Assembly (NCBI GenBank): GCA_040401595.1
Contig: JBBAOE010000001.1
Location: forward strand, 1-64,000
Length of the DNA stretch: 64,000 bases
Direction of reading: 5' to 3'
From: RFPW01 sp040401595
Lineage (GTDB): Bacteria; Pseudomonadota; Gammaproteobacteria; Burkholderiales; Burkholderiaceae_E
How positions within the stretch are numbered: position 1 is the first letter of the stretch; each line of letters opens with the position of its first letter. Positions 9,135 through 17,741 of this stretch are shown here, in pieces. The notes below the pieces were generated by a model. The model made no database searches, was not told the DNA's origin, and worked only from the letters and a program-made list of their open reading frames with translations. Position numbers and translations under genes: made by a program.

Positions 9135-9722
9135 ATGCCGCTGCTGCTCTGTGATCGGGACGGGGTCATCAACCAGGACTCCGAGCACTACATCAAGTCT
9201 CCCGACGAATTCGTTCCGATTCCCGGAAGCATCGAGGCGTTGGCGCAATTGAGTCAGGCAGGCTGGCGCATTGCGGTGGTGACCAATCAATCCGGGCTTG
9301 CCCGGGGGCTATTCACGCTGAGCACGCTGCACGCGATTCACTTCAAATTGCATCGGCAGGTACAGAGTGCCGGTGGTCGCATCGACGCCATCTTCCTGTG
9401 CCCTCACGGACCCGATGCCCAATGTGATTGCCGAAAACCCGCCCCTGGGCTCTTCCAGCAAGCACTACGACGGTTCCAAACCGCGGCGGAAGACGCTCTA
9501 GCGGTGGGCGATTCCCTGCGGGATCTGCAAGGCGCTGCAGCCGCTGGTGTGGCCGCTTCCCTGGTCAGGACGGGCAATGGCCTGGACACTGAGACGCGCG
9601 CCCTGGGGAGTGGTGGAGGTTCAGATGGTCCAACCGTCTTTCGGTTGCCACCGAATACCAAGATTTATGAGAATCTAGCGGCGCTGGCGAACACCCTCCT
9701 CAGCAAGAACCCAAAGGTCTGA
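9135..9722 (+). CDS. gmhB: D-glycero-beta-D-manno-heptose-1,7-bisphosphate 7-phosphatase
   Basis: HAD-superfamily phosphatase in ADP-heptose synthesis for the LPS inner core. The nucleophile and acid aspartates are D7 and D9 (CDRDGVIN), followed by the VVTNQSG motif. The GmhB-specific zinc site is present as C89-P-H91 and C97-D-C99, and KPAPG is the HAD lysine motif. The 195-residue length is typical. It lies 5 nt after glyS and 5 nt before plsC, an arrangement often seen in Betaproteobacteria. Confidence 0.94.
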   Translation: MPLLLCDRDGVINQDSEHYIKSPDEFVPIPGSIEALAQLSQAGWRIAVVTNQSGLARGLFTLSTLHAIHFKLHRQVQSAGGRIDAIFLCPHGPDAQCDCRKPAPGLFQQALRRFQTAAEDALAVGDSLRDLQGAAAAGVAASLVRTGNGLDTETRALGSGGGSDGPTVFRLPPNTKIYENLAALANTLLSKNPKV

Positions 9723-9727
9723 AACGT

Positions 9728-10522
9728 ATGCAGGCCCTTCGATCTGCCGTTTTCTTTCTGTTTCAGATCCTGACAGTCGCACCGTTCTCCCTGCTGTGCC
9801 TGATTTGGGCACCGTTACCGCTGCACTGGCGTTATCGGCTTACCGTCCTTTGGCCGCGGTTCATGATCTGGGGCGCCAAGGTGATTTGCGGTGTGCGCTG
9901 GCAAGTCCAGGGCTGGGAAAACCTGTCCGACCAACCTGTCGTGCTGCTGTGCAAACACCAATCGACCTGGGAAACGATGTTCCTGATTGCGCACATGCCG
10001 CGCGAACTCGTGTTTGTTTTCAAGCGCGAGCTATTGCGCCTGCCCTTTTTCGGCTGGGGGATCGGGTTGCTGAACATGATTTCGATCGATCGGTCGCAAG
10101 GTCGCGACGCATTCGATCAGGTCGTCACCCAGGGAACCCGCAAGCTGTCGGAGGGCCGTTGGCCGATTCTGTTTCCAGAAGGGACCCGAACCGATCCAGG
10201 CCTTCAGGGCCGCTATAAAAGCGGTGGTGCCCGACTCGCCGTACGCGCGGGCGTGCCCGTCGTCCCGATTGCGGTCAACTCCGGCGATTGCTGGCCGCGC
10301 GGGCGCATGCTGTATCCCGGTCTGGTCACTGTTTCTATTGGGACACCCATTGCGACAGCCGGTAAAACACCGGATGCCGTGACCCGCGAAGTTGAAGCGT
10401 GGATCGAGACCGAAATGCGTCGCCTGTCACCCGCTCGCTACGCAGCACCATGGTCACCGGCGGAATCAGCCGCTGCGATTCGCCGTGAGCGTTCGACACG
10501 CGTGCGCGAAGCCTCCCAATAG
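9728..10522 (+). CDS. plsC: 1-acyl-sn-glycerol-3-phosphate acyltransferase (PlsC)
   Basis: Membrane-bound acyltransferase that makes phosphatidic acid from lysophosphatidic acid. An N-terminal hydrophobic segment (about residues 5-30) precedes the PlsC domain. Motif I is present as HQSTWETMF at about residue 77, with Glu at the usual Asp position (H-x4-E), a variant I recall from betaproteobacterial homologues. FPEGTRT is motif III at about residue 147, and VPVVPIAVNSG is motif IV. The C-terminal about 30 residues are Arg/Ala-rich and variable. Start codon ATG, 5 nt after gmhB. Confidence 0.92.
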   Translation: MQALRSAVFFLFQILTVAPFSLLCLIWAPLPLHWRYRLTVLWPRFMIWGAKVICGVRWQVQGWENLSDQPVVLLCKHQSTWETMFLIAHMPRELVFVFKRELLRLPFFGWGIGLLNMISIDRSQGRDAFDQVVTQGTRKLSEGRWPILFPEGTRTDPGLQGRYKSGGARLAVRAGVPVVPIAVNSGDCWPRGRMLYPGLVTVSIGTPIATAGKTPDAVTREVEAWIETEMRRLSPARYAAPWSPAESAAAIRRERSTRVREASQ

Positions 10523-10531
10523 AGCGACCGA

Positions 10532-11203
10532 TTGCGCTGGCTCTCCTTGTGGTCAAACCTGCTGGGTAGCCGCCCGACGCCCAAGGCGGGTTCCCAGTGC
10601 CAGCAGATCATTCTGCAAGAAAAAACGGTCGACTACCGCCTACATCGATCAGACCGGCGGTCTATCGGCTTTCAGATCGATCAGCGCGGACTCACGGTCC
10701 GAGCCCCTCAGGGCACGGCGCTACGCGATGTTGAAGCGGCCCTGCGCAGTAAGTCCGACTGGATACTGCGCAAACTTCAGGAATGGCACACCCGCCTGAT
10801 CCCAGGTGCGTTGGAGCCTAGCGCGGACGCGCCTGCGGACGGTCAAACGGCTGCCAACGCGCTGTCGCCCGTCCAGATTCGAGCCCTGAAGCGGCAGGCC
10901 CGCGCACTCTTCGTACAACGCCTGGCACAGTTCGAACAGCAGCACGCCTGCGTTCCAGTGCGCTGGAGCCTGACCTCCGCACGCACCCGATGGGGTAGCT
11001 GCAGTCCGGGTGGTCATGTACGGCTGAACTGGCGTCTGATCCATTTGCCTCTGCCAATCGTCGATTATGTGATTGCGCACGAACTCGCACACCTCGAAGA
11101 GCTCAACCACGGCCCTCGATTCTGGCTTCGGGTCGAGGTGCTCTATCCGGAGTGGCGCCGCGAACGCAAGGCGCTACGGGCCTACCGGCTGGACCAGGGC
11201 TAG
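10532..11203 (+). CDS. YgjP-like zinc metallopeptidase domain protein
   Basis: Member of the YgjP/DUF45 (SprT-like fold) family of predicted zinc metallopeptidases. The C-terminal half has the gluzincin-like motif HELAHLEELNHGPRFW, with first histidine at about residue 183. Just upstream is the family signature RTRWGSCSPGGHVRLNWRL. The 223 residues match the family. Start is TTG at 10532, 10 nt after plsC. The substrate is unknown for nearly all members. It converges with rsmA and the two coding regions overlap by 4 nt at their 3' ends. Confidence 0.88.
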   Translation: MRWLSLWSNLLGSRPTPKAGSQCQQIILQEKTVDYRLHRSDRRSIGFQIDQRGLTVRAPQGTALRDVEAALRSKSDWILRKLQEWHTRLIPGALEPSADAPADGQTAANALSPVQIRALKRQARALFVQRLAQFEQQHACVPVRWSLTSARTRWGSCSPGGHVRLNWRLIHLPLPIVDYVIAHELAHLEELNHGPRFWLRVEVLYPEWRRERKALRAYRLDQG

Positions 11204-12123
11204 TCAGACGCTGCATCGGGCGTGTGCTCTGCCTGCCGCTCGTCCAGGCGCTGCGCCATCCGGTCCGCCAACTGCTCTGCATAGCGGTCCGCCAACCGGT
11301 ACCAGATCGCTTGTGGAATCTCTTCGGCCCGCTCGGTGCCACCGATCTCGGGAGCAGACACGCCGCGGGCAGCCAGCCACGGTAACAAGGTACCGCGCAG
11401 CATCTTGCGCCGCTGCCCGAATCCGGCCGCCAGCAGGGCCTCCAGCGCAGGCAGACTGCGAACCTGAGGCGCTGCCAGAGGCCGCATCCGAAAGACGGCG
11501 GAATCAACGCGTGGTGGCGGATCAAAGGCCTGCGGTCCGACTTCGAACAAAAATTCGATGTCGTACCAGGCCTGCAGCAATACCCCGAGACGGCCATAGG
11601 CCGATTCCCGAGGTCCAGCGGCGAGCCGCTCGACGACTTCTTTTTGTAGCATGAAGTGCTGATCTTGAACGACCGGAGCGAGGTCGATCAATCGAACCAG
11701 CAAGGGGCTCGAAATGTTGTAGGGCAAATTGCCGACGATACGCAGTTTGCGCCTGCCAGGCCCAGAGAGAGAGTCCCTGGCAGCCAATTGCGCCGCCTCG
11801 GACGCTGCCGTGGTCTCGGACAGTGAACCCAGCTGCGAAAAATCAAACGTCAGCGCATCGGCTTCATGCACCGTGAGTTGCTCTGGCGAGAAACGTCGAC
11901 GCAGTCGGGCGACCAGATCACGGTCCAGTTCGACGGCGTGCATGTGCGACACCTGTGTCAGGAGTTGCTGCGTCAGCGCCGCCAATCCAGGACCAATCTC
12001 GACGACCAGATCGTCGGGTCGCAGCGCCATCGCGGAAACGATGGAACGCAAAACCCCCTGATCAATTAGAAAATGCTGACCAAAGCGCTTGCGGGCCTGG
12101 TGAGCGTCGCCGTGATCAGTCAA
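11200..12123 (-). CDS. rsmA: 16S rRNA (adenine1518/1519-N6) dimethyltransferase RsmA
   Basis: Dimethylates two adjacent adenines in the 3' loop of 16S rRNA (KsgA). Visible motifs are RKRFGQHFLID, the SAM-binding VVEIGPGLAALT and the catalytic NLPYNISSPLL. I prefer the TTG at 12123, which gives MTDHGDAHQARKRFGQ and an 8-nt overlap with the surA stop. A GTG at 12150 would add nine residues. A C-terminal extension of about 40 residues (from about RYAEQLADRMAQRL) is charged and not typical of the short family members. It is the last gene of the leftward lptD-surA-rsmA operon; pdxA, found between surA and rsmA in some relatives, is absent. Confidence 0.95.
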   Translation of the reverse strand: MTDHGDAHQARKRFGQHFLIDQGVLRSIVSAMALRPDDLVVEIGPGLAALTQQLLTQVSHMHAVELDRDLVARLRRRFSPEQLTVHEADALTFDFSQLGSLSETTAASEAAQLAARDSLSGPGRRKLRIVGNLPYNISSPLLVRLIDLAPVVQDQHFMLQKEVVERLAAGPRESAYGRLGVLLQAWYDIEFLFEVGPQAFDPPPRVDSAVFRMRPLAAPQVRSLPALEALLAAGFGQRRKMLRGTLLPWLAARGVSAPEIGGTERAEEIPQAIWYRLADRYAEQLADRMAQRLDERQAEHTPDAASD

Positions 12124-13411
12124 GCCGCAGTTCGACGAAGGTCTTGTCACGAAGCCGACGCAGCCATTCCTGCGCCTGTTCTTCGATCTTGCGCTCGCGA
12201 ATCACGTTACGCGCAGCGATCCGTTCGCGGTCCGCCACCGAGCCATTGCGTCGCGCATTGACGACAATGAGGTGCCAACCGAATGGACTGCGAACGGGCC
12301 GACTGATCTCGTTCAATGGCAGCGCTTGCATCACCTGATCGAATTCGGGCACCGTATCACCAGGATCCAGCCAACCCAGATCGCCGCCCCGCGCGGAGCT
12401 GCCATCGGCTGAATACTGACGGGCCAGATCCCCAAATTCGGATCGGCGTGCCACGACGCGTTCGCGCAGATCGTTCAGCAGGCGCTGCGCCTCGAGATCG
12501 CCCGCCGGAGTGGTTCCGGGGCGCACAAGGATATGTCTCGCGCGGGTCTGTACGACGGCACGCGCCGCCTCCGTGGCAGCGCTGCGTTCTTCCTCGAGCC
12601 GGATGACATGGAAGCCGGCACCGCTGCGCAACGGGCCTGCGACCGAACCAGCCGGCTTACCGAGCAACGCATCCGTGAACAGAGACGGCCAGCGGTCAGC
12701 GGTTCGCCAGCCCAGGGAGCCTCCGGTCTCGAGCGCCCCGCTTGCATCGGAGAAGGTCGCCGCCAACCGGGAAAAATCACCGCCCGCGCGAGCCTGCCGG
12801 GCAATGTCTTCTGCCCGAAGGCGCAATCGTTCGATCTGTTCGGATCCGATATTTTCGGATACGCCGATCAAAATCTGGGCAATTTTGAGCTCTGGCACCC
12901 GAGCGTTTCGAGACGCCCGAACCTGCGCATCAATCTCGGTTTCAGCGATCTCAATGCGCGCGTCCACTTCACGCTCGCGCAATCGGGTCATCAGGATGCT
13001 GTCACGCATGTCGCTACGAAAGCGATCGAAGGTCATGCCATCGGACTCAAGCCGATCACGAAACGCCGACACGGTAAGGCCATTTTCCTCGGCCATCCGC
13101 GCGACCGCCCGATCCAGCTGGGCGTCTTCGACGCGCAAACCCAGTTCACGTGCGGACTGCACCTGCGCGCGATCCAGGATCAGACGCTCGAGCACCTGGC
13201 GTTCGAGTTCAGCCGCCTCGGGCAGGCTGACGGCCTGCTGCTGAAGCTGACGTTCAGCCAAGCGGGCGCGCAGGCTGAGTTCCCCCGCGGTGATGGGTTC
13301 GCTATTCACGATCGCAACAATACGGTCGACCGGCAGAGGCTGGGCACCAACGCTGCAGCTCATCGCAACCGCCAGCAACGCAGTGCCCAAAGGCAAAAGG
13401 AGTGACTTCAT
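12116..13411 (-). CDS. surA: Periplasmic peptidyl-prolyl isomerase/chaperone SurA
   Basis: Periplasmic chaperone for outer-membrane proteins, including LptD encoded just upstream. A signal peptide covers residues 1 to about 23 (cleavage near VGA-QP). The SurA N-terminal domain begins at DRIVAIVNSEPIT. Two parvulin (PpiC) domains follow: about 175-275 (LKIAQILIGV) and about 290-395 (ARHILVRPGTTP). Length 431, as in Escherichia coli. Its ATG overlaps the lptD TGA (ATGA at 13408-13411), so translation is coupled. Confidence 0.97.
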   Translation of the reverse strand: MKSLLLPLGTALLAVAMSCSVGAQPLPVDRIVAIVNSEPITAGELSLRARLAERQLQQQAVSLPEAAELERQVLERLILDRAQVQSARELGLRVEDAQLDRAVARMAEENGLTVSAFRDRLESDGMTFDRFRSDMRDSILMTRLREREVDARIEIAETEIDAQVRASRNARVPELKIAQILIGVSENIGSEQIERLRLRAEDIARQARAGGDFSRLAATFSDASGALETGGSLGWRTADRWPSLFTDALLGKPAGSVAGPLRSGAGFHVIRLEEERSAATEAARAVVQTRARHILVRPGTTPAGDLEAQRLLNDLRERVVARRSEFGDLARQYSADGSSARGGDLGWLDPGDTVPEFDQVMQALPLNEISRPVRSPFGWHLIVVNARRNGSVADRERIAARNVIRERKIEEQAQEWLRRLRDKTFVELRLD

Positions 13412-15723
13412 TCGTAACCGAAATAACGACCGGACGAGATTTCGCGCTCTGGGCGCACTCGCCAGCCAGGGATGCTTCGACTCAATATAGCAGAGGGGTC
13501 AGAACCAATTTTTGCGAGGCCGCTCAGCTCAAGCTGCAATGACACGGCCGTGGTGCGCGAAACGGCCGACGTCACGTACTGCTGAAGGACAAAACGGGTT
13601 GCCCAGCAGTCCTCCCGATACTCGGCCCCCGCCAGGGTTTCAACCAGCCCAGGCTGAATTCCGGCGATCTCGGCTAGAGTCCAGTTAAAGCGTCCGAGAA
13701 GATACCAGCGTTCCGAGAGTGGCCACTGGGCGGATACATCCACCTGATCCACAAGATCGCGGCGATAGCGGTAAGCAAGATTCACGATGTGCTCAGGCCG
13801 GGGATTCCAGCGCGTGGCCAGATTGAAGCGCGGAACCCGTGCTTCAGCAAGATTGGCCTGCATGCCCCCGTCCACAGTCCAATCGGGGTTAATGGTAGCG
13901 CCTCCAGCCGCAAGCAAATCAGAGCGGGTGTCGGCACGAGGGGCTTCACCGGCGATGGTGACCCGCTGCGGCTCAAAGTAAAGACGCTGACCGATCCCGA
14001 AGCGAAGAGCTTCCCGTCCGGTCTTGGGATCTAGCAATCGGGTCACCACGGCCGTCGTCAGCTGATTGACATCGGCCAGGCGATCGTTACCCACAAACGT
14101 ATTACTGGAGAACAGTTGCGCAAAATTGAAGTCCGCCTGTGCGGTATCAAAGACCGGGAAAGCCGATTGGTCCCGATAGGGGGTACGCACGTAATACAGC
14201 CGGGGCTCGAGCGTTTGCGTCCAGACCCGCTGATCAGTCCAGGTGAAGGGACGCTCAAACACGAGTCCGGCATCCATCGACATGGTCGGCAGCAAGCGGT
14301 TCAACTCCCGGGTCCCTGGCACTCCCACCACAGCGGCCCCCGCTGTGCCCGACAGATCTCCCGCTGCGGCGGCCATCATCGAGTTGGAATCCAGGCGGTA
14401 GGTGGAGGCATGTACGCTCAGTCGAGGCACGAGGAATGCCCCAGGGCTGCGATAGCTCCAGGCGACCGACGGATGCGCCACAGCCCGCCATCCGGACGCA
14501 GAGCCGGCGATGGGCCGCTCAAATCGGGACAGATCAAAACCCGAAGCGAGATCAAAACCCTGAAGATCCCGTAGATCCCAATTCGCTGCCAACTGGGGCA
14601 CACGCGAATAAGGCGGCGCCGCACGCGCTTCGAGAATGTTCTGATACGAAGCTGCGCGCGCGAGAACCGTCCAGTCGCCCAAGGTGCGGGTTAAAAACGC
14701 CTCCCGCGGCAGACTGCGCTCTGATGCGCCCAGGATCGAGGTCGAAAAGTCAGAAAAATACTTGTCGTCAGAGACCCCACGCACGGTCCATCCGCCGGAC
14801 CACCCCCTCCAATCCGTAATCTTGTTCGTCGCTGATACGAACCAGCGGTCGCGTCCGGCAGAACGGTCGCCCGGCAAGGCCTCGAGTCGAATCTCCCCGG
14901 ACTGTTCCGGCTCGAGGTAACGAAAAAGGCCACCCAGCTGCACACCACGGCGAGTCAATATCCGCGGATACACGGTCAGATCCCGGTTCGGCGCGAGGTC
15001 CCAGTAGTACGGTGCGCTCAGGGAAAGCCCGGTCCGCGATGACACACGCCCTGTGGGTAACAAGAAACCTGAACGGCGGCCTTCGCCAATCGGAAAGGAC
15101 AACTCGGGTAGCGCCATGATCGTCGTGCCAAAAAAATCGATCTTGGCGTCGCGCGTGCGGGCGACTCCGGCCGGTTGATCAAAGTTGAACATCCGGGCGC
15201 GGACAAACCAGGCGGGACGGTCCGGTGTGCAGGTGGTGTAGCTGGAATCGTGCATGGTCAGCTTGCCGCGACCCAGAAAGTCGATCCGGCGCGCTGAACC
15301 ACGACCAAAAACGGCCGGAATCGAGAATTCCGGTTGCTCCAAGTGACCCACCATCGAGTCGAGGCGTAACTCCAATGTCTCCCCGGTCAACACCACGCCG
15401 TCCCGGCTCATTCGTACCGCACCCACGGCGCGGGCCTGATCATCCTGTTCGCGATAGGTAATCTGATCCCCTCGCAACCGGGTCCCGCCGCGGCGCAACT
15501 CGGCGTTGCCCACGAAAACCGTTTCCTGTCCGATCTGCCCTCGGGCCGAATCGGCACGCGCAAAGGCCGGCGCCGCATCGGGAGCGGGGCCGGGGGACAA
15601 CTCGGTGGCCAAGCGCAGCGCCACCGATTCGTCGGCGTATGTGAACCCTGGCAGGAGCGTGAGGGCACCTGCCATGAGCGCGTTGGTAGCGGCCGTGAGG
15701 GCCGCCTTGTTGGGGGAAGGCAT
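13408..15723 (-). CDS. lptD: LPS-assembly outer-membrane protein LptD
   Basis: Beta-barrel component of the LPS transport machine that inserts LPS into the outer leaflet. The ATG at 15723 gives a conventional signal peptide (MPSPNKAALTAATNALMAG..., cleavage near TYA-DE). The OstA/LptA-like jellyroll domain follows (about residues 45-150), then the large C-terminal barrel with LptD blocks such as ALPELSFPIGEGRRSGFLLP and YYWDLAPNRDLTVYP. The product is about 771 residues. An in-frame start at 15867 would overlap the divergent amgK gene and put 48 non-signal residues first, so I rejected it. A TATAAT on the same strand lies only 9 nt before the ATG. Confidence 0.94.
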   Translation of the reverse strand: MPSPNKAALTAATNALMAGALTLLPGFTYADESVALRLATELSPGPAPDAAPAFARADSARGQIGQETVFVGNAELRRGGTRLRGDQITYREQDDQARAVGAVRMSRDGVVLTGETLELRLDSMVGHLEQPEFSIPAVFGRGSARRIDFLGRGKLTMHDSSYTTCTPDRPAWFVRARMFNFDQPAGVARTRDAKIDFFGTTIMALPELSFPIGEGRRSGFLLPTGRVSSRTGLSLSAPYYWDLAPNRDLTVYPRILTRRGVQLGGLFRYLEPEQSGEIRLEALPGDRSAGRDRWFVSATNKITDWRGWSGGWTVRGVSDDKYFSDFSTSILGASERSLPREAFLTRTLGDWTVLARAASYQNILEARAAPPYSRVPQLAANWDLRDLQGFDLASGFDLSRFERPIAGSASGWRAVAHPSVAWSYRSPGAFLVPRLSVHASTYRLDSNSMMAAAAGDLSGTAGAAVVGVPGTRELNRLLPTMSMDAGLVFERPFTWTDQRVWTQTLEPRLYYVRTPYRDQSAFPVFDTAQADFNFAQLFSSNTFVGNDRLADVNQLTTAVVTRLLDPKTGREALRFGIGQRLYFEPQRVTIAGEAPRADTRSDLLAAGGATINPDWTVDGGMQANLAEARVPRFNLATRWNPRPEHIVNLAYRYRRDLVDQVDVSAQWPLSERWYLLGRFNWTLAEIAGIQPGLVETLAGAEYREDCWATRFVLQQYVTSAVSRTTAVSLQLELSGLAKIGSDPSAILSRSIPGWRVRPEREISSGRYFGYE

Positions 15724-15732
15724 GACGCCGTT

Positions 15733-15738
15733 ATTATA
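15733..15738 (-). promoter_or_regulatory. Perfect TATAAT -10 box between lptD and amgK
   Basis: The divergent gap holds a consensus TATAAT on the minus strand. Upstream of it is only a weak TTGGAG at about 15 nt spacing. With this box the transcript would begin within a few bases of the lptD ATG (15723). Either the mRNA is nearly leaderless, or translation starts further downstream, or the box is not used. The same bases read TATTAT on the plus strand just before the amgK GTG. Confidence 0.35.
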
Positions 15739-15743
15739 GAGAC

Positions 15744-16919
15744 GTGAACCAGACTCCAACTCCAATTCCTGGGCCGGATTCGACCGCCGCCCCAGCGTCG
15801 GCCCAAAGCCCAGCATTGTGGCAATCCATTGCCGCCCAGCCGCTTCCCCGAGCCAGCCTGGAGCCACCGCCCGACGACCGCGTCAGCGACCTGCGCCAAT
15901 GGCTTGCGGGTCTCGATTCAGACCTCGGACTGCAGGTCCAGAGCCTGCGAATTGCTTCTGCCGATGCGAGCTTTCGGCGTTATTTCCGGCTGGACGCTCG
16001 AGCGTCCGGGTCCGACGCAGGCGCGACCCTGATCGCCATGGATGCCCCCCCACCCCAGGAAGACGTCCGGCCGTTCCTGCATGTGCAAGCGTTGTTGACG
16101 CAATCTGGCTTGAAAGCGCCCGCTGTCCTGACCAGCGATCCCAACGCTGGCTTCCTGTTACTCGAAGACTTTGGCGACCTCACCCTGCTTGAAGCCCTGC
16201 GCGCAGACCCTGCGGGCACAGCGCACCAGTCCCGCTACCGTGGCACCATCGCGGCCCTGGTGCGCCTGCAGTCAGCTCCGGCTACCGAACTGTCCCGAGG
16301 TTTACCACGGTACGACCGAGCATTACTCCTGCGCGAACTCGCGCTCTACCCGGATTGGTACATCGCGCAGCACAAGGGGGTGACCCTCAGCGCTGCGGAA
16401 ACCGCTCAGCTCCAGAGCGGGTTTGAGCAGCTGGTCGACGCGGCATTGGCTCAGCCTCAGGTCACGGTTCACCGGGACTGGCATAGCCGGAATCTCATGG
16501 TGCTGGACGATGGTGTTGAGCCCGGGGTTCTGGATTTTCAGGACGCTGTCCATGGACCGCTCACCTACGATCTGGTCAGTCTGCTGCGCGACGCCTATAT
16601 CGCCTGGGACGACGAGCAGGTTCTCGACTGGGCCATTCGATACTGGGAACAGGCGCGCGCAGCCGGGATCCCGGTTCAAAGCGATTTCGGTCTCTTCTGG
16701 CGTGATTTTGAGTGGATGGGACTGCAGCGCCACCTCAAGGTTCTCGGCATTTTTGCCCGTCTGTGCCTGCGCGACGGCAAGGACCGTTATCTGGCCGATC
16801 TGCCACGGGTGCTCCACTATGTGACGCAAACCGTCCATCGCTACGATGCGCTGGCGCCCTTGGCCCGCATCATTGACCAGGTGGAAAATCGGACTCGTCA
16901 GAGCGGATTCACATTTTGA
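15744..16919 (+). CDS. amgK: N-acetylmuramate/N-acetylglucosamine kinase AmgK
   Basis: Kinase of the MurU peptidoglycan-recycling route: phosphorylates MurNAc (and GlcNAc) at the anomeric carbon. It has the aminoglycoside-phosphotransferase fold. The catalytic loop HRDWHSRN spans residues 243-250 and the metal-binding DFQD 264-267 (LDFQDAVHGPLTYDLVSLLRD region, typical of AmgK). The start is GTG at 15744. The first about 45 residues are Pro/Ala-rich and not conserved, so a later start cannot be excluded. murU follows 13 nt downstream, which makes the assignment strong. The pathway bypasses de novo UDP-MurNAc synthesis and so can affect fosfomycin sensitivity in species where it was characterised. 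Confidence 0.92.
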   Translation: MNQTPTPIPGPDSTAAPASAQSPALWQSIAAQPLPRASLEPPPDDRVSDLRQWLAGLDSDLGLQVQSLRIASADASFRRYFRLDARASGSDAGATLIAMDAPPPQEDVRPFLHVQALLTQSGLKAPAVLTSDPNAGFLLLEDFGDLTLLEALRADPAGTAHQSRYRGTIAALVRLQSAPATELSRGLPRYDRALLLRELALYPDWYIAQHKGVTLSAAETAQLQSGFEQLVDAALAQPQVTVHRDWHSRNLMVLDDGVEPGVLDFQDAVHGPLTYDLVSLLRDAYIAWDDEQVLDWAIRYWEQARAAGIPVQSDFGLFWRDFEWMGLQRHLKVLGIFARLCLRDGKDRYLADLPRVLHYVTQTVHRYDALAPLARIIDQVENRTRQSGFTF

Positions 16920-16932
16920 GCCCAGGCGTTTC

Positions 16933-17676
16933 ATGCGCGCGATGATCCTGGCGGCGGGCCGAGGCGAACGCATGCGCCCACTCACCGACGATTGCCCGAA
17001 GCCCTTGCTGCAAGCGGGTGGTAAGGCCCTGATTGTCTGGCATATTGAAGCGCTCGTCGCCGCGGGCATTTGCGAACTCGTGATCAATCACGCTTGGCTG
17101 GGCGCCCAACTGGAAGCGGCCATTGGCGACGGTTCGCGCTGGGGCGCACAGATTCGCTGGTCAGCCGAACCCGAAGCCCTCGAGACCGCTGGGGGAATCG
17201 TTCAAGCCTTGCCGCTGCTGACCGAAAACCAGTCGGCTGAAACACCCTTCGCAGTCCTCAACGGCGACGTCTGGACGGACTATGACCGTCACCGGTTGCC
17301 GCAGATTGCCCGCCAGGTCGTTGCCCGCGGACTCGATGCGTGGTGCATCCTCGTACCCAACCCGGCCCATCATCCAGGGGGCGACTTTCTGCTTGCTGCA
17401 GATCGACTGGTCCCGGAAGACCCCGATGGTCAGGCGCAGCGCCTGACCTTCTCAGGCCTTGGCGTCTACACGCCCAGGCTCTTTGCGGGTCTGGTCGCCG
17501 GAACCCGGGCCGCACTGGCACCCCGACTACGCACTGCGATTAGCGCTCGGCGCGCGGGTGGCGAATGTCATCAAGGTGCTTGGGTCGATGTCGGAACACC
17601 CGAGCGCCTGATCGAACTAGATACCCGACTCGCGGATCGACTGGAGTCCCCGTTTCATCCGTCTGAGGCCTCCTGA
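16933..17676 (+). CDS. murU: N-acetylmuramate-1-phosphate uridylyltransferase MurU
   Basis: Nucleotidyltransferase that converts MurNAc-alpha-1-phosphate plus UTP to UDP-MurNAc, the step after AmgK. The N-terminus MRAMILAAGRGERMRPLTDD carries the GxGxRxxPLT signature and the following CPKPLL the PKPLL motif. A metal-binding aspartate lies in NGDVWTDYD. The 247-residue length is normal. I placed the start at the ATG at 16933 because the nucleotide-binding motif must be N-terminal; an upstream in-frame ATG lies within amgK. Confidence 0.93.
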   Translation: MRAMILAAGRGERMRPLTDDCPKPLLQAGGKALIVWHIEALVAAGICELVINHAWLGAQLEAAIGDGSRWGAQIRWSAEPEALETAGGIVQALPLLTENQSAETPFAVLNGDVWTDYDRHRLPQIARQVVARGLDAWCILVPNPAHHPGGDFLLAADRLVPEDPDGQAQRLTFSGLGVYTPRLFAGLVAGTRAALAPRLRTAISARRAGGECHQGAWVDVGTPERLIELDTRLADRLESPFHPSEAS

Positions 17677-17677
17677 G

Positions 17678-17726
17678 CTCAGAACCGCAACACTCTGTAC
17701 CCTCAGAACCTCCAACGCTCAGACCC
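17678..17726 (+). repeat. Three short direct repeats upstream of pepP
   Basis: The gap between murU and pepP holds CTCAGAACC at 17678-17686 and 17702-17710, and a near copy CTCAGACCC at 17718-17726. The first two are each followed by CAAC after one or two bases. Spacing is 24 and 16 nt. It could be an operator-like array or chance; nothing else is seen in the gap except a good AGGGAG ribosome-binding site for pepP. Confidence 0.35.
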
Positions 17727-17741
17727 TAGGGAGTTCGATTC

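Noticed and set aside
12533..13405. 290-codon open frame antisense to surA
   Set aside because: Shadow of surA, whose two parvulin domains are clear; no homology seen in the antisense frame.
15724..15867. Upstream in-frame start of lptD at 15867
   Set aside because: It would overlap the divergent amgK coding region and place 48 residues before a normal signal peptide.
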